Below are positions 11,899 to 23,569 of a stretch of DNA of 64,000 nucleotides, one piece after another (within the stretch, counting starts at the first letter, position 1; each line of letters starts with the position of its first letter). This DNA comes from Mangifera indica (taxonomy: Eukaryota; Streptophyta; Magnoliopsida; Sapindales; Anacardiaceae), in contig NC_058155.1 of the NCBI RefSeq assembly GCF_011075055.1, positions 5,661,537 to 5,725,536 of the forward strand. Direction: 5' to 3'. A program made the translations under genes and the position numbers. The notes under the pieces were generated by a model, which was not told the DNA's origin, did not search any database, and saw only the letters and a program-made list of their open reading frames with translations.

Positions 11899-14576
11899 TT
11901 CTACGCTCGGGGAAGGAAAAAGTTAGGGTGTACGTTAATTTCATTAAGTTCTTGGGTCCAAACAGACATGGCAGGGGGCGGCCGGCCTGCAACCCTGGCC
12001 AGGCCCCTTTTAAGACCCAACCTGTAGGAATTCGATCCACTATTACAATAATATTCAAATTTTAAAAAAAAATTAATAATATATTTTTAAAGAAGCCAAA
12101 AGATGTTAGGAAAAAAATAAAATTATATTTTTAAGTCTTTTGGGTTTCCATTACGTGATATTTATTAATTATTAAATTTTGTGAATTCCTCTAACACATT
12201 AATGAAGGATATCTTGAACACATAAAAATATTATTAAAAAAAATATAAATTATATAATTCAACAAAAACCCATTTGAGGAGAGAGATGTAATTTCACGCA
12301 ATAAAATCTAAAATAAAAACCTATCACCAGCATTATTGAATTTAAGGGTGTGTATAATTCGATTCAAACTATTAAACTGAATCAAATCACTTAAAAAATA
12401 CGGTTTAGTTTAGTTTGATTTATAAAATAGTTTGGTTTAGAATGATAAATTTTTTAAAAATAACTTTCAGTTTGGATTATGATTTGAATGATTTTCGAAC
12501 CGTAAACGATATATATATTTTTATATATATATATATATATATATACAAAATTTTTCAATAAGATATTAAATATACAACTTGTTTTGTCATATTTTTTTGT
12601 CATTTTACTTATATGTATATTGTATTACATGTTTATATTATATTTTTTAAAACTATAATTTTATTAAATAATATATATTTGAAAATAGATGATTTTAATA
12701 TATTCAAACCGTAATCTAAATCAAAGTAGACTATATTTTTTTAGTTTAATTTAATTTAAAATCTAAAATAATTTAACATAGTTTAAAACATTTCTAAATC
12801 ATTTTTTTTAGTTTGGTTTATAAAAACTTTCAAACTATTTCAAACCAGATCATACACATTGGTAGATTTGAACTCTTAATAATAATTTTGTCAATATTGG
12901 ATTCTGTTAACATCTAAAATTCAAAATATATAAGAATATTTTCTATTTTCGGAAGGAAATTATTAAAACTGCATGCCAATTCATCGAATTACTAAATTTG
13001 ATCGATTGAAATTCATTATACAATTTTTTTTCCCTTTCTTATCTAAGGTTTAGTTAATTGATAAATTTATATACGTTATCTTCGAAAAATTTAAATATTT
13101 ATTTGTTATGTTATTATTAATAAAATTCATTAGTAATGCGGGCATATTTGTTATTGTACCCAATAATATTCTTTTTTTTTTTTAAATTGAAAGATACTCC
13201 AAGTGAACATAAAACATATAAATTCAATTATATAATATAAAAGTTACATTTATATCTATATAATTTGTATTCCTCTTCAACATCCAAACTTTTGACTTCT
13301 TCAAATATATCCATTGTTATCCGATTTTGTAGCTTGAATTCTACAATTACTCAATCTTTCATATACATTATCGTCTCGATTATATTATGGTGTAAGTTGG
13401 ATTGTTTGTCTTTTAGCATATATCCACCTATATTGAAAGTTTATTCCAATGTTATAATAAACACTGAAAACGTTAATAGATCACATACAATGACAAAAAA
13501 CACAAGATAAGTGTTTTAATATGTTTTTTACCGTGCTAAAATATCAAAAGAGTCACATTTGTGAGTCATTATTTCTAAAAAATATTTAATATTAATATAA
13601 TTATAAAACTAATTATGATTTGAACTTTGACTTACATGTTACCTATCTTTGAACAAGATAGATCATAAATACAACTTCCTCTAGACGAACGATCTGAACT
13701 TACCTATGGTTCGAGAGTTTGTAACATATTTTCATATTTAATTTTATAAATATTATATATTTCAAGTAAAAAATTTGAAAATATCTTTTATTCTATAAGA
13801 TAAAAGTTTAATAAATTTTTACTTACAGTTTCTAATAAATTTTGTACTCATTATAATTTTGTTGTGGGGACTAGACCTATGGCTATAGCTAACAGTAAAA
13901 GTGTTTTTTTCTAATATTTTTTGAATTTATCCTTAATTTGTCTGGCAATATATTAATATGTTTATATTCTTTTAAAATAAAACTAATTTCTACCCTAGAA
14001 TAAAAAAATAAGCAGGTGGTAAGATAAAAAACACCTGAACATTGATCATCGGCCGTTTTCAGGGACTCTAACATATTTATTAGACCATTGCCTATGTCTC
14101 AATCATACTCAATAAAAAAAATTAACTTGTCATTAAAACTATTTCAGATCCTTCACATGATTTCGACATAAAATATATTGAATTCCTCTCAGTTCTGACA
14201 CCAGTTTTTAATTTTCTAAGTCTTATCCTCATTTACTTATATATTTGATGATATGCTGATGGAGATAATAAAAAATAAACAATGACATGTTCAATGATTC
14301 CTATTTGTTCTTTTACTAAACTCAAACTATCTTATGTTATTAAATTTATAATATGATATACATATTTAATGTGAAGCAATTTTTCAACAAATGATAAACT
14401 TAAATTATTCATAATTAACTCAATTACTCTACTATTATTTTTTATATTATCTAATATAATTATAAAAATAGAGTTATTAATTTTATATTCGTTCTTTACT
14501 GTGGCAGAGTAGAACTGGAAATCTGAGATTCTCCTAATACTTTTTTGATTGGCACTAAAAATCATAGACCTCCCAA
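11899..14576. other. Spacer upstream of ASHH1, AT-rich
   Basis: The first about 110 bases (11,900-12,010) are GC-rich with GGCCGGCC and CTGGCCAGG palindromes and GGCCC motifs, plausible proximal promoter of the SET-domain gene. Beyond this the stretch is AT-rich with a (TA)n run near 12,515-12,545 and a dispersed repeat at 12,345-12,868. No gene was recognised; the short open frames look random. Confidence 0.55.
12345..12868. repeat. Dispersed repeat with GGGTGTGTATAATTCG-type inverted ends
   Basis: The left edge (GGGTGTGTATAATTCGATTC) and right edge (reverse complement AATGTGTATGATCTGGTTTG) are inverted relatives. The body is rich in TTTGGTTTA / AAACCA motifs. Resembles a non-autonomous DNA element of about 0.5 kb. 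No clear target duplication. Confidence 0.45.
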
Positions 14577-14585
14577 TTCTTCTCT

Positions 14586-15408
14586 CGCGCAAGCAATATA
14601 GCCCTCCTAAGTTTTAACGTATTCTCAAAGTTATATTTACAGGGTTTGAAAAACTCAAGGTCTCACTTATGGATCAATTACTGTTAGAATTTTTTATTAA
14701 AAACAAAGTTAAAATTGTTATTTTATAAATAATATTAAAAAATTATTATATTTTCTCTTTAAGTTTTAAAAACTAACAACTTCACCTTTGCCTAAAATTT
14801 TCTAACTTTGAAAAGTTATATTTTCTTTCCCCTAAATTTTTTCTTCGTCCTTCTAACCACCATCTCTAGCACTGACGACCTCCCCACTCTACCCTAAACT
14901 ATTGGTCGGTACATAAGAAACGATTTAGAGCAGATTTCTTTATTAGAGATAAAGAGATCTTCAGACCTCTTCGTCTCATTGTCGAAGAGAAGATCTCGAT
15001 AAATTTCTTCTTTTTCATCGAATATCTTCATCTTTGATAAAAAGATTTGCTTCAAATCCCTTCTCATGCATTGGCCAATTGTTTATAGTGGAGATAGGAG
15101 GTCATCAGTGTAGGAGATGGTAGTCAGAAGGGAAAAGAAAAAAAAATTTTTGGGGGAGGGAGGAATGTGACTTTGAAAAGTTAGAAAAGTTTAAACAAGG
15201 GTGAAGTTATTAGTTTTTAAAAATTTGGAGGAAAATATAATAAATTTTATATTTTTTAATATTATTAATAAAATAACAATTTTACCCTTGTCTCTGACAA
15301 TAAATTTTAATAGTAATTAACTCATAGATAAGACTTTAAGTTTTTCAAATCTCATAAGTGTGACTTTAAGAATGTGTTAAAACTTGGGAGGGATATAGTC
15401 CTTCGGCC
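14586..15408. mobile_element. Non-autonomous Mutator-like element with exact 9-bp TSD
   Basis: Flanked by perfect 9-bp direct repeats TTCTTCTCT at 14577-14585 and 15409-15417, the hallmark of MULE insertion. Long terminal inverted repeats (about 150 bp or more) share TTTTAACRYATTCTYAAAG and the following blocks. The right terminus reads ...GGACTATATCCC...GGCC on the complementary strand and the left begins CGCGCAAGCAATATAGCCC. The core is pyrimidine/purine-rich (TCTTCATCT, GAAGATCTC). No transposase. Same family as the copies at 42.0 and 53.6 kb. Confidence 0.9.
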
Positions 15409-15417
15409 TTCTTCTCT

Positions 15418-16355
15418 AATTGAGATTTTGTACGAGGGAATTTCCCTCTTTTATAAGTTGTATGGTAAAGTTGCCTTACGGGAGTCTAACAGCAAAACAG
15501 CCTAAATGAACAGTATATCTACTGGATTCAGCCAACTTTCTGTTGCCTTAATGCTCTTTTAACAAATGCCTGAAACCAGTAGCAATGTTTAAAACATAAC
15601 AAACCTCAAACCGTACATTAAAAGACACCAATATTCCTCTCCAAATCTAATGAAAATTTATAATGAAATGATCTGCAAAACCATCTCTGGTTCATCATCT
15701 ATATTGCTTCTATAGTTTTTCACTAGATCAAATTTCTAAAAAGGTAAAAGAGACAACTAAAGCAAACAATGACAGTTCACGAAATGATTCAGGGCAACAG
15801 AAAAGTAAAACAAGTAGAACAATGAGAAGGTGCGTTAATTTTAATAGGCTACAACATTAAAATGAAAAGTCTCAGCTGCTGCATCTAATTTCAAAGCAAA
15901 ACGAAAGAGTTCAGGTATAGGAACTACAGCTGAAATACCAGCTGTTACAGATTTCTCTTGGGCAGAACCATTTATACAGGATTTGATGTAATGTGAAAAG
16001 GGATAAAAATGCCGACTAATACTTGAAAATTATATATTTCCAGGGCAACTAGAATTAAAACCTTAAAAATCTGGCCTACCCCTACTTCTCATGACTGTAT
16101 TCCCTTAAAATTCACTTTTGAATTGTGTGCAATTCATCCACCATTTAGACAGAAATGATTATGGTACACTACTTAGAAAGAAAAGACTACTATCCATGCT
16201 CCTAAAACTTCAGAGGGTACTCTCCAAAGAACTAGTGACCCCAAATTATAGCTGTAGAAAACTTTACTGCCCACTGAGGTTGCAGCTGCGATAAGTCTCT
16301 GTTTCATTTTACAGGTGATGATTAATGTGAATAATGCCCCAGTCAACCTCACAAA
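15418..16355. other. Gene-like stretch of unknown nature, abutting the copia element
   Basis: Composition is less AT-skewed than the surroundings. On the minus strand a short open run at about 16,173-16,310 encodes SKVFYSYNLGSLVLWRVPSE-like residues, ending in a stop at 16,173. I do not recognise a family. It could be the former 3' UTR or a distal exon of the PORR gene or of another minus-strand gene, cut off by the copia insertion that begins at 16,356. Confidence 0.35.
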
Positions 16356-16530
16356 TGTTAAAATATCTATTAAAATATCATGTAAATAAAGAATACATAG
16401 TGTAAAATAGGAATACATAGATATCTTTACTAAGTTAAATAGACATAGTTAATAATTTTCCTAGATTAATCAAATACACTTCCTATATAATGTTGTACTT
16501 TTCTTTGAATCAATATATTGAAATTTTCTC
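16356..16530 (+). repeat. 5' LTR remnant of the copia element
   Basis: Aligns with 18,838-18,987 but carries an internal duplication of GAATACATAG and stops short of the LTR 3' end, where it joins integrase sequence directly. Confidence 0.75.
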
Positions 16531-18837
16531 CAATACCCCTAAACAAAATGGGGTTGTCGAACATAAAAATAGACATCTCATTGAGACTGGCCGCACCCTT
16601 CTTATACATAATAATGTTCCCTTCCGATTTTGGTCAACTACGGTCTTTACTATTTATTTTTTGATAAATTGAATGTCTTCTTCAGTTTTACAACAAAAAT
16701 TGTCTCACTCTATTTTATATCCTGAACAACCCCTATATTCTCTTTTCCCTCGTGTCTTTGGGTGCACTTGTTTTGCTCATGACTCATCTCCTAGTCGCGA
16801 TAAACTAACTGCTTGTGCTCTCAAATGTGTATTTCTTGATTACTCCTGTCTTTAGAAAGGTTATCGTGTTATTTTTTTGACACACCGATATTATCTTTCT
16901 GTTGACATTACCTTTTTTAAGTCATTTCTTTACTTTTCTTCTTCATTAGATGATCGCTTATTCTAAAAATTCTTCTGTTACCATCTATTATCCCTTTCCT
17001 AAGTTCACCTTCTAAGCATGCTCTTATGTCTCCTTTTTCTCACCCGATTGACTTTCCTGCCTGGTACCAATTTTGTTCATTATCTTGTAGAGGATGACGT
17101 TGGTCAGTGCATGTCTGAGATTTCTGTGCACCCACTTCTTGCTCTAGCCTCCTCCACTATTAAGGTCTGTCTCCTGTTGATCAGTTTCCTATTGCCACTC
17201 GCAAAGGTATGTGTTCCACTCGAAATTCTCATCTCATCTATAATTTCCTTTGTTATCATCAATTATCATTACCTTTTTATATCTTTGTGTCTACTTTATC
17301 TTCTATATTTGTTCATAACACTGTTCATGAGGCACTTTTTGATCCCTGATGGCAAAAAGCAATAGTTGATGAGATGTCTGCTTTAGATGTCAATGGTACT
17401 TGAGAATTGGTTTCTCTACCTCCTGGACACTCCACTGTTGGTTGCCAGTGGATATATACTATTAAGATTGGTTCAGATGGTAAGGTTAACAGATTGAAAA
17501 CTTGATTAATTGCTAAGGATTATACTTAGACATACAACCTACACTATTATAAAACATTCTCTCTTATGGCTAAGATGTTGTTTGTTTGCCTCTTTCAGTT
17601 CATGACTGTTATTCGACAATGGTCGCTACATCAATTGGATATTAAAAATGTTTTTTTTATTGTGAACTATAAGAGAAGATTTATATGGAGCAACTGTCTG
17701 GCTTTGTTGCTCATGGGGAGTCTGGATTGGTATGTAAACTTCATTATTCTTTGTATGGCTTGAAACAATCTCTTTATGCCTAATTTGGTTGTTTCAACAT
17801 GGTGATTCAAGAGTTTGGCATGCGAAAAAGCAAGTTTGAACATTCTGTGTTCTATAGACATACTTTACAAGGACTGTATCTATCTGGTTGTTTATGTGAA
17901 AAATATTGTTATATCAAGATGTGATCAGAACGACATTGAGCAATTCAAGCAACATCTATTTAGAAACTTTCAAACTAAGGATCTGGGGCCACTCAAGTAT
18001 TTTCTTGGCATAGAAGTTGCACAATCTAAGTCTAAAATTGTTATCTCTCAAAGGAAATATGTTTTGAATATTCTAGAAAAAAACAGAGATGTTAGACTGC
18101 AAACTTATAGACTTCATGGACCCTAATATTAAGCACTTACCTAGACAGGGGAGCCATTTGCAAACCCTAGGAGATATCGAAAGTTGGTTGGTAAACTTAA
18201 TTATCTCACCATTACACGATTAGACTTTTCATTTTCAGTCAATGTTGTTAGCCATGTGATTATCATTGGAATGTAGTTATTCGGATTCTACAATATATCA
18301 AAGAAACCCTAAGAAAAAGTCTACTATATAATAATAAGGGTCATATACAAGTTGTTGGATATTCAGGTACTGATTTAGAAGGTTCACCATCAAATAAACG
18401 ATCTACTTTTGGGTATTGTGTATTCATTGGAGGAAATCTCATATCATGAAAAAGTAAGAAACAAGATGTTATGGTCAAATGAAGTGCAGAAGCAAAGTAT
18501 CTTGCTATGACCTTAATTACCTATGAACTTGTTTGGTTGAAACAATTAATTCAAAAGTTGAAATTTGTAGATATATTACAAATGTCATTACTTTGTGACA
18601 ACCAGACTATACTTCACATTTCTTTCGATCCAATTTTTCACGAAAAGGCAAAGCACATAAAAATTGATTGTCATTTTATTCGTGAGAAGATTATATTTGG
18701 CCACATTACCACAAGTCATGTTAATTCAAACGATCAACTTGTTGAAATCTTTACTAAATCTCTCCAAGGCCCTCGAATTAATTATATTTGCAATAACCTT
18801 GATACATATGACTTATATACTCCAACTTAAGGAAGAG

Positions 18838-18987
18838 TGTTGAGACCTCATGTAAATAAAAAATACATAGATATCTTTTCTAAGTTAGATAGACATAGTT
18901 AATAGCTTTTTTAGAGTAGTCAGATACACTTCTTATATAATATTGTACTTTTTTTTTTAATCAATGTATTGAAATATTCTTCAATCA
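18838..18987 (+). repeat. 3' LTR of the copia element
   Basis: Begins TGTTGAGACC right after a purine tract and ends near TTCTTCAATCA; the exact 3' end could be a few bases further on. Confidence 0.75.
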
Positions 18988-19462
18988 TCTCTTTTCATAA
19001 CAAACATGTAACATAGAGCTTCAAAGAGGTAAATACAGAAATGGTTAAAATGAAGTCAATTCAGCCAGAGTATACTAGAATATTTAAAAAAGAAAAAAGT
19101 GTGGTTAGAGGCTGATGACATAGAATCATCACCAGGTTCATAACGTTTGCACTCTAGAGACTTAGAAACCAAAAGCCCAGTATAACATTTGATGTCTACC
19201 TCTTAAATCCCAGGAACAGATTTTCACAAAAAAAAAAAAAAGAGGGTTCAACGCCACATCTAATATCAGAAGTGCAAAACTGAAGGGCATCTTATATTCT
19301 GTTAATATCAACATACATAGTGCAGCATCTACTTGGCATAAAATGCTCGCAACAAATGACTTCTTAACAGATAGGATGAAATGATACTGATCTCTGATAA
19401 CTGTGAAGATGTAGACACAAAAAGGAAACAGTCCAAATACAGAAAATATACCACTTTCCAAC
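18988..19462. other. Probable 3' UTR of the PORR gene and copia flank
   Basis: No separate gene is visible. The stretch directly follows the PORR stop codon on the minus strand and reaches the 3' LTR of the copia element, so the transcript end probably lies here. Confidence 0.5.
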
Positions 19463-20743
19463 TTATGGGGGACCATCATCAAAAAGAACTTTATAGAATC
19501 TTTTTCTTTCTTCAGGGTCAAATAGACCCCTCGGCTTATTGCCACTGTCATCTTGTTCACAAATTTCAGTTTTTGCATCCTTCCTTGCTTCTGATCTTAC
19601 CGGAACCATGCCCCTCTTCCTCTTCTTTTCTAAATTTTCTAAATGGCGTCTCCGGTTATATTCATGAAGTCCCTCCTGCATCAACTCCCCAAATTTATCC
19701 TTCACAAGAACAAGTGGATCCTTCTCTAGCAGTTCTGGCCCATTATATGCTTCTCTAAGAAGAACAGTGTATATTTGATACTTATTTGAAACATAAAAAA
19801 TGCCAGGGTGCTTTAGCAGCAAAACATTTAACTTCTCAGGTACACCAAACTCTCTCTTAAAATGACCAAGCTTCACAATTGACATTTTCTTCCACAAGGT
19901 CAAAGACAACAATTCATGCACTAAACCCACTGTCCTCTTCTCTGTTTCCTTCGATCCTTCTTGCAAATGTTGAGGATCCAAATAAGGAGAGATATAAGGA
20001 GTTGAATTGAATTCAAGAAATCTTTCCCGTGATTTAGCCCAAGTTGAAGGCAAGAGGCAAGAAAAACTAGGCCCAGAACCCTGCTTCTGAGCTGAGGCTT
20101 CAACTGCTGAAACTGCTAACTCAGGTTTCCAAGAAACAAGTTCAATCTCCATAGAACTCTTTCTCCCAGTATAATTAACAAGTCGGAATGTATCTGTGTA
20201 CTTAGGTAAAATCCTAATTATATAATCATCCGGAAACCCAAAATTTCTCTTAAGCTCATTCAGTTTCACAACATTAAGCCTCTGATTCCTACTCAACATT
20301 AACAATTTCACCAACCGCTCCACAAACACTGGTTCCTGCATACCTTTCACACACTCCTCCTCTTCAACCAAACTAACCATTCGTTTTGTTAATCGACAAT
20401 AGTACTCATCATTCTCCAAATATACCTCAAAGCAACAAGGGTATTTCTTAAGCCAATTCATAGCTTTCCCTTGAAGATCAAGAGTCTTGAACTTCTTCTG
20501 GAGATCTTTAACTTTTGTAACCCGGTTTGGACTTCTAAGTATTATATTCTTTATTTGGTTATTAACTATCCATCGACGATTCCGTGACAAGGCCAGTTCC
20601 AGATCCGGGTCCTTCTTCATGGACCAAAGAGAGAAATTCCGAGGAAAATAAAGGAAAGATGGCAGAAAGTTTAATCTGGCACTGCAGTGACTCAAATTCC
20701 TGATATATAAGTTAATGATCGCCATATCTCTACTCACTCTCAT
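19463..20743 (-). CDS. PORR-domain (plant organelle RNA recognition) protein
   Basis: Plant organelle RNA recognition protein of the WTF1/RPD1 family; members bind group II introns in chloroplasts or mitochondria and support splicing. Uninterrupted coding exon, 426 aa from the ATG at 20743 or 420 aa from the next ATG at 20725 (MAIINLYIRN). The N-terminus is rich in Arg, Ser and hydrophobics with few acids, as in an organelle presequence. The PORR domain spans about residues 40-370: KDPDLELALSRNRRW, LRSPNRVTKVKDLQKKF, WLKKYPCCFEVY, KLNELKRNFGFPDDY, KLGHFKREFGVPEKL, LLLKHPGIFYVSNKYQIYTV. The C-terminus is basic. An acceptor CAG at 20758-20760 just before the exon predicts a 5'-UTR intron; the only upstream exon candidate is the duplicated palmitoyltransferase exon at 22,625-22,663. 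No lesions were seen. Organelle target not determinable. Confidence 0.9.
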   Translation of the reverse strand: MRVSRDMAIINLYIRNLSHCSARLNFLPSFLYFPRNFSLWSMKKDPDLELALSRNRRWIVNNQIKNIILRSPNRVTKVKDLQKKFKTLDLQGKAMNWLKKYPCCFEVYLENDEYYCRLTKRMVSLVEEEECVKGMQEPVFVERLVKLLMLSRNQRLNVVKLNELKRNFGFPDDYIIRILPKYTDTFRLVNYTGRKSSMEIELVSWKPELAVSAVEASAQKQGSGPSFSCLLPSTWAKSRERFLEFNSTPYISPYLDPQHLQEGSKETEKRTVGLVHELLSLTLWKKMSIVKLGHFKREFGVPEKLNVLLLKHPGIFYVSNKYQIYTVLLREAYNGPELLEKDPLVLVKDKFGELMQEGLHEYNRRRHLENLEKKRKRGMVPVRSEARKDAKTEICEQDDSGNKPRGLFDPEERKRFYKVLFDDGPP

Positions 20744-20757
20744 ATAATTGTTGAAAC

Positions 20758-22624
20758 CTGAAAATAGACTTGTGAATAATAAGAAAAAGGGCAGCAAGAC
20801 TCAACAGACACTGATCACAGTTCAAACAATTTCATCCAAGATGTAATATGCTATTTGTTAGTTTTCACAATCTAACATACATTACAAATATAACAATGAG
20901 ATCTTGGATAAGGTAATATCAATGATTAAAAGAAAAAAAAACTAAAAAATATATATAAACTTTTAGCGTACACCACCAACTGCCAAAATATGTATGTATT
21001 AGTATCATGGAATTTTCTATTATGTAAAATAACAAAGGCCCATAAAGCAACTGTTATCTATGGACTATGTCAAATTCAAATCACTATCATGGTTTTATAG
21101 AGCAGTAGGTGGACCTTGAAAACAGACTCTAGCATCCATACAGAATATAAGATAGCATCTGCCATGAAGGACCAGTTCAGTGGAAGTCATTAAGCCAGCA
21201 GGGAGCCATAAAGATTTTCATGTCCATTTTCAAATCAGACTTATATACTTTTAGATATGATTATATAGCAAAATGTTGATTAAATAGCTTAAGGATGTTA
21301 GAGTGCTTTGCTCATTGCTCCATGCATTTCTTGATTGGTCTTATGAAATTCATGTTACTAATAATTGCATAACCACCTGTATGCCTCTATTATACAGTAT
21401 TAAAAATAAAAACAGGTATGAAAAACGTATGATAAAGTTTCAAAAATCTAGTTAGATAACAAGCATGCAAGAGAATGTATAAACATCCAATATATTTTGG
21501 CTAACCAACTTGGTAGTTCCTTAAAGGGCACAGAATTAACTGGGAATTTCCATTAAAAGACTTATTCACCTTGTCATCTACTAATGCAGCTCATATTAAC
21601 TTCTTGTTTGGGAATGGCTGCTTAACAATGCATGTCATGTATGATAGTTTTGGTATTGGTGCCGCAACATGGCTACAAGCACCAACACCAAAACTGTGCC
21701 ATTACCACTAAGGTACAAGAAGCATTTTTGATAGAACCTCACATCACGTCATCCAAACTTGGATTATTCCCAATGGTCAACACTTTTTCAGCCTTTGATG
21801 CAAAAAGAATGTTTTCACATGAGCACCACTGCTGCCACCAACACTAAATCCATGAAAATCCTTACAGCACTACAACTATCATTCAATCCTAAGCACAGAT
21901 ACCAACCCAAATCCGTACCTTGATACAACTATCATTCATTTCCAGGCAAAAAGTTCAATTTCCATCTCAATCCTGATTAAATATATCCTAATCTCTCATT
22001 TTCACAATTAAAATTTTAAAAGCAACACTCTTGACCAATCTATGACCCTTGCACCACCGATATTAACAAACACCACACAATTGATCACATAATACTCAGA
22101 ATTTGAGATTTAAGCATGACAGCCCCTTCACACAGCCAAAATTATCCTCCTGTTAACTAAAAAACTTCTTTTCCTTGTTCAACATGAAGGAAACAAATTT
22201 ACTAATCACAAATACACATGGCAGTTGACTTAAACCAAACAAGCCACTACTCCATCAATTCCTTTTTATTGTCTATTACCACAAAACCGCAAAGCACTAG
22301 TTGTTCGCTATCTACTTTATCAGTGATAAATAATCGCAACGACTGATGCTTTAAAAGCAACCACTCAGAGTAACCACAAACTTCGCTTTTCTGACCATTT
22401 TCCTTCCATTTTCTCAGTAACCAATCAAAAGCTCTCAACTCTTATCACTATCCATACGCAAACTGACCTCCAATGGCAAAACCTAATTCAAACCCAATTC
22501 ACTAAACCTAAAAGTCCCACTAATTTCATCACGATACAAAAAAAATAAAACCAAAAACGAATAATCAACACTAGAAACTAACAGAGATCCAAAAACTAGA
22601 AAGCATAATGTAAAGAACTCTTAC
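20758..22624 (-). other. Probable 5'-UTR intron of the PORR gene
   Basis: The donor AAT|GTAAGAG at 22,625/22,624 and the acceptor TTTTCAG at 20,758 frame a 1.87-kb intron, provided the copied palmitoyltransferase first exon is used as leader. Its sequence is homologous to intron 1 of the palmitoyltransferase gene (31,564-34,294). Splicing is inferred, not shown. Confidence 0.5.
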
Positions 22625-22950
22625 ATTACTGCCCTTCCAGTCCTCATACACGCGCTTAGCCATTAAACGACAATCTCAAGCTGTCGTTTTGCTTGGTAGT
22701 GCTAGCAAGCTTACGGGAGTTATCGCCGTTATTCATTTCGATTATAAATAAACAACGAAAGACTCTAACCCGCCCCTAAAACCCCGTGAGTTTATACTCA
22801 AATTGAAGGGTAAATTCTAGGGTTAGAGCCCGATTTCAACGGGGGGGTTTTTGAAAATAATGAGAGAATGAAAGAGGGGAAGAGAGGTTGAAGATGGTTG
22901 TTCGGTGTTGGGTTTGTGACTATGCTCTGAAGGGGAAATAATGAAAATAA
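20935..22950 (-). repeat. Inverted segmental duplication, arm 1 (copy of palmitoyltransferase 5' region)
   Basis: The reverse complement of this segment aligns with 31,235-34,230. Shared landmarks in order: CTCTAACCCTAGAATTTACC; GGCGATAACTCCCGTAAGCT; the whole first exon; GTAAGAGTTCTTT; TGACAAGGTGAATAAG; and GGATGTTTATACATTCTCT. The last is TTGGCAGTTGGTGGTGT near 20,985. Homology stops just before palmitoyltransferase exon 2. This arm lacks the hAT element at 32,718-33,440 and some flanking bases. Confidence 0.9.
22625..22663 (-). other. Copied first exon of the palmitoyltransferase gene (13 codons)
   Basis: ATG at 22,663 opens 13 codons encoding [13 protein letters not shown] followed by a GTAAGAG donor. 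The amino acids are identical to exon 1 of the gene at 31,525-31,563. No downstream palmitoyltransferase exons exist here, so it can only serve as leader sequence or small upstream ORF of the PORR transcript, or be silent. Confidence 0.8.
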
Positions 22951-23569
22951 AAAAAAGAAAGGAAAATTAATTAAAATAGACAAACGACCGTTTATACGTT
23001 TATAGGGAAACATTTACCCATTTTATTTTTATAAGAAATGGTAAATTTTATATTTATTTTATCTTTAAGTTTAGAAAAAAAACTAAACCGAAAAGAGAAA
23101 TATCAAAGTAGAAAATAGAAGTCTCAGACTACAAGCCACAGACGATTACCCTTGGAGTAGGAGCCTTGAACAAACAGCAACACCTCTAACAAGCCACAAA
23201 ATTTTGAGAAGTAGGAAGACATCGACAATTGCTTCATAGATAAGTTAATATTTACTATTTCGTAGATTTGTCTATTTTTGTCTAACGGTTGGGAAAACCC
23301 ATTGTGAGTATTGTTTGTTGAGTTTTGTTTGATTGATTGATTGAAATAGGATTAGACAAAATGTACGTTGGTTGTGATGGTTCCCTCAGTGGTTAGGTTT
23401 TAGATTCAAATCCTAAATTGACCATTTTGTTATGTTTTTTTATATTTGATCATTAATGGTAATTGTAGTTAATTGGAGTTGTAATTTGACCGTTAATAGT
23501 GTGAGATAGATGTCTAAAAGTGTAACCATGGACGAACATAAATTGGGCTAAAATCGCATAAATTTGGAA

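Larger units (their letters stand above)
16356..18987 (+). mobile_element. Degenerate Ty1/copia retrotransposon with internal deletion
   Basis: Two related LTR segments, about 16,356-16,530 and 18,838-18,987, share blocks such as ATACATAGATATCTTT, AAATAGACATAGTTAATA and CTTCCTATATAATGTTGTAC. A polypurine tract AAGGAAGAG precedes the 3' LTR start TGTTGAGACC. The internal part starts directly in the integrase catalytic region (NTPKQNGVVEHKNRHLIETG, about 16,530-16,590) and continues with integrase C-terminus, reverse transcriptase (DLGPLKYFLGIEVAQSK, about 17,970-18,030) and RNase H (HEKAKHIKIDCHFIREK, about 18,640-18,690). Gag, protease and the first part of integrase are missing. Several stops and frame changes are present, and the RT YVDD box reads YVKN, so it is dead. 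A candidate 5-bp duplication ACAAA lies at 16,351 and 19,000. Confidence 0.88.

Noticed and set aside
11612..12058. 148-codon minus-strand open frame over ASHH1 exons 1-2
   Set aside because: It crosses the exon 1-intron boundary in the wrong frame; the true exons splice in another frame and match ASHH1.
19162..19578. 138-codon minus-strand open frame overlapping the end of the PORR gene
   Set aside because: Different frame from PORR, no family match, poly-Phe from an A-run; most likely 3' UTR.
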